Shown: positions 62,101 through 64,000 of the stretch, piece by piece
How the letters are laid out: each line of letters opens with the position of its first letter
Position numbering within the stretch: the first letter of the stretch is position 1
Assembly (NCBI GenBank): GCA_013397865.1
Contig: VZTI01002790.1
Location: 1,090,212-1,154,211, forward strand
Direction: 5' to 3'
Length of the DNA: 64,000 bases
Source: Struthidea cinerea
Lineage: Eukaryota; Chordata; Aves; Passeriformes; Corcoracidae
Translations under genes and position numbers: made by a program
Notes under the pieces: generated by a model
Databases searched by the model: none
Told to the model about the DNA's origin: nothing
The model's input: the letters and a program-made list of their open reading frames with translations, nothing else

Positions 62101-64000
62101 AAAATCACTTTTTTTCAGCTTATTATACTCTCAAGGGCCCAGAGATAACTGCAGAAGAATTTCCAGCTCTACAACATCCTTAGTAAGAGGAAATATGTTG
62201 AAGGCATGATGATAAGGGTAAGACAGTGGAACAGCTGAGCAGGCACCTGTATTTTCATGGATAATGCTCCTCCTGTAAATCACAAACTGAGATATGTGTT
62301 TTTCTGTGACACACAGTGCAGGTTCGAGAAGATTCCATGGGAGTAGGCCGGAAGACTACAGCAGCAGAAGTTGTACATCTGCCTTTAGGGAGCTGGACTT
62401 GTAACAGAGGAGTGAGCGGGAGGAGAAAGGAGGAAAAGAAACTCCTGACTACGAATGAGAAGTTCAAAAAAGCATGGAGATCAAACTACCACTGATGGCA
62501 ACAGAGAACAAACTTGCAACTCTGAAGGACAGCCTTGTAAACACGGCTCTTCCTTGTTCATGACTCCCACAGCAATCTGAAAGCAACCTCTCAGATCATG
62601 TTAGTTTTCCTCAGAACTGAATAAAATTATCTAAATATTGCCTGAAGTACTTATGGAGAACCCATATTTCTGACTACTCATTGCTGACTATTACAGCAGA
62701 GAAGCAACAATTTAGACCACTCACTGACTCCATTAAAAAAGGTCTGTAAAACCACTATGAGAACTACAACCAAATATAATTATAAACTGAGGCAACCTTG
62801 TTCTCTGAAAGCACGTTTGTTCTGTACCAAATTTTTGGGTCAATATTCTTAATTAATGTTGCATTAATTCTTCTCTGTGACAACCTTTTTAAAGTCATTT
62901 TTACAAAATGTTCTCAAAATGTATTCCTTTGATTAAGGAACACACAATTTCATTTTATTATAACAAGAAATCCAGTTGTACACCTTTTTCCTTAGCAATT
63001 GCAATTTCTATTTTGTGAAGTGCCTTGCCTCTCTATAAACTTGTGTCCTACCAATTTTGCCTGAGGTAATCAAGAAAAATAAAAAGAAGAGCATTTCCAA
63101 TGACTGCACCACCTATTGTAACTTGCCTTTGAAAATTTATTTGTTACATCATTAAGTGATAAAATGCTGCAGAATGAGGCTGAACGTGCTGGCCATGTTT
63201 CTCCACAACCCACTTACTGACACAGTAGTTATCTGCTTATCTCACTGCAAACTGTATTTCTGCTTTAGAGTAATCCACTTCCATATTTGATCTTTGGTCT
63301 CTTTCAATATTTACAGGAAGCTTTCTGTTGCCTACACCGCTGCCTTTGGTGGTCATCTCAGAGAGGTGATGCCATCTAACAGATGGCACAGAAGTAGTGC
63401 CACTATTAGCCCTCTTCCTCGCTTGGTAAATGATACTCGCTGACAGGATATCCCATGTCTCCACAGCAGCGGAAATACCTGCAGCATCAGTTTCTGTAGA
63501 AGCCTGGAAGGCAAGGTGGCCAATGTTCATGTCTCAAACAGCAACAGCTGGATGGACAGCTGTGGAGCCAAACAAGGATTGTTGGTAGTAACAGCCAAGC
63601 ATTGTTTGCAGTAAGACACTGTGAGAAAGAACAGGATGTGGCTGGAGAAGGGGCCATACAGATGTAGGGCAGCACTTTCCTGGGATAAACATCCTTGTTC
63701 TGGCTCCTGGGGCAGAGCATGACACAGCACAGCACAAGTGCAGGAGTGAGGTCAAGAGGCGGGAATGGACGGGGTGGGGGAAGTCAAGACCACCAAAGAC
63801 CTCCAACCCCTTTCCATACTGATGCAACCATATTTCAGATTTCCAAAGCTGTTTCACGTTTTCCACATCTCTAATTATTACATATTAACCAGCACTGGAA
63901 GTCTAATGCGGTTCCCTCAGCCAGGGTTTGGGTATTTTCAACTGAAGTAAGAATGGGAGAACTACACGGGAGTTAAGGATTCAGGAAAGCCTTAGAGTAC
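56140..64000 (-). other. NOX4: NOX4 intron, 3' part
   Basis: I found no sequence matching the upstream NOX4 segment that should end just before KLYVDGPFG, so the next exon is probably beyond the window. About 7.9 kb of AT-rich unique sequence with no recognisable mobile element. A 97-residue frame at 63237-63530 on the - strand shows no motif or splice support. Confidence 0.75.

Noticed and set aside
63237..63530. 97-residue frame on the - strand, possible missing NOX4 exon
   Set aside because: It has none of the NOX4 residues expected before KLYVDGPFG and no splice-supported ends.
1..64000. CRISPR arrays, operons, phage, plasmid or bacterial defence systems
   Set aside because: The sequence is vertebrate with introns and CR1 elements; no direct-repeat arrays with spacers and no long bacterial-type frames are present.

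Overview
This is vertebrate nuclear DNA, almost certainly from a bird. It is AT-rich, with short exons in long introns, GT-AG splice sites and many decayed CR1 LINE fragments. One element joins a tRNA-Ile-like body to a CR1 tail, an architecture I know from passerine SINEs, so a songbird is my best guess; a BLAST of any exon would settle it. Nothing looks bacterial, plasmid-borne or phage-derived.

Two genes lie tail to tail. On the + strand are the last three exons of tyrosinase (TYR): exon 3 (1382-1529), exon 4 (19961-20142) and exon 5 with the stop codon (25164-25387), then an ATTAAA poly(A) signal at 25622. On the - strand are the last five coding exons of NADPH oxidase 4 (NOX4), in transcript order 56020-56139, 52471-52579, 51831-51899, 49651-49751 and 44478-44598. 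All eight exons join in frame. The earlier exons of both genes lie outside the window. The stop codons are about 19.1 kb apart, and I found no further gene between them. TYR next to NOX4 is the known arrangement in human (11q14.3).

Region by region: 1-1381 is TYR intron 2 (3' part). 1530-19960 is intron 3, mostly unique AT-rich sequence with one CR1 tail. 20143-25163 is intron 4, a dense repeat cluster: a CR1 reverse-transcriptase relic, an antisense LTR-like segment, a CR1 tail, and an antisense CR1 keeping an ORF1 esterase relic next to its 3' tail. 25388-44477 holds the TYR 3'UTR, the intergenic spacer (the tRNA-Ile/CR1 SINE and one CR1 tail) and the uncertain NOX4 3'UTR. 44599-56019 is the NOX4 introns, with a TTTC microsatellite and MIR-like relics. 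56140-64000 is the 3' part of a further NOX4 intron with no recognisable exon.

The two genes do not act in one pathway: TYR makes melanin in melanosomes and NOX4 is a membrane hydrogen peroxide source. I found no evidence for a new multi-gene system. The interest lies in the mobile-element history, mainly of TYR intron 4 and of the SINE in the spacer.
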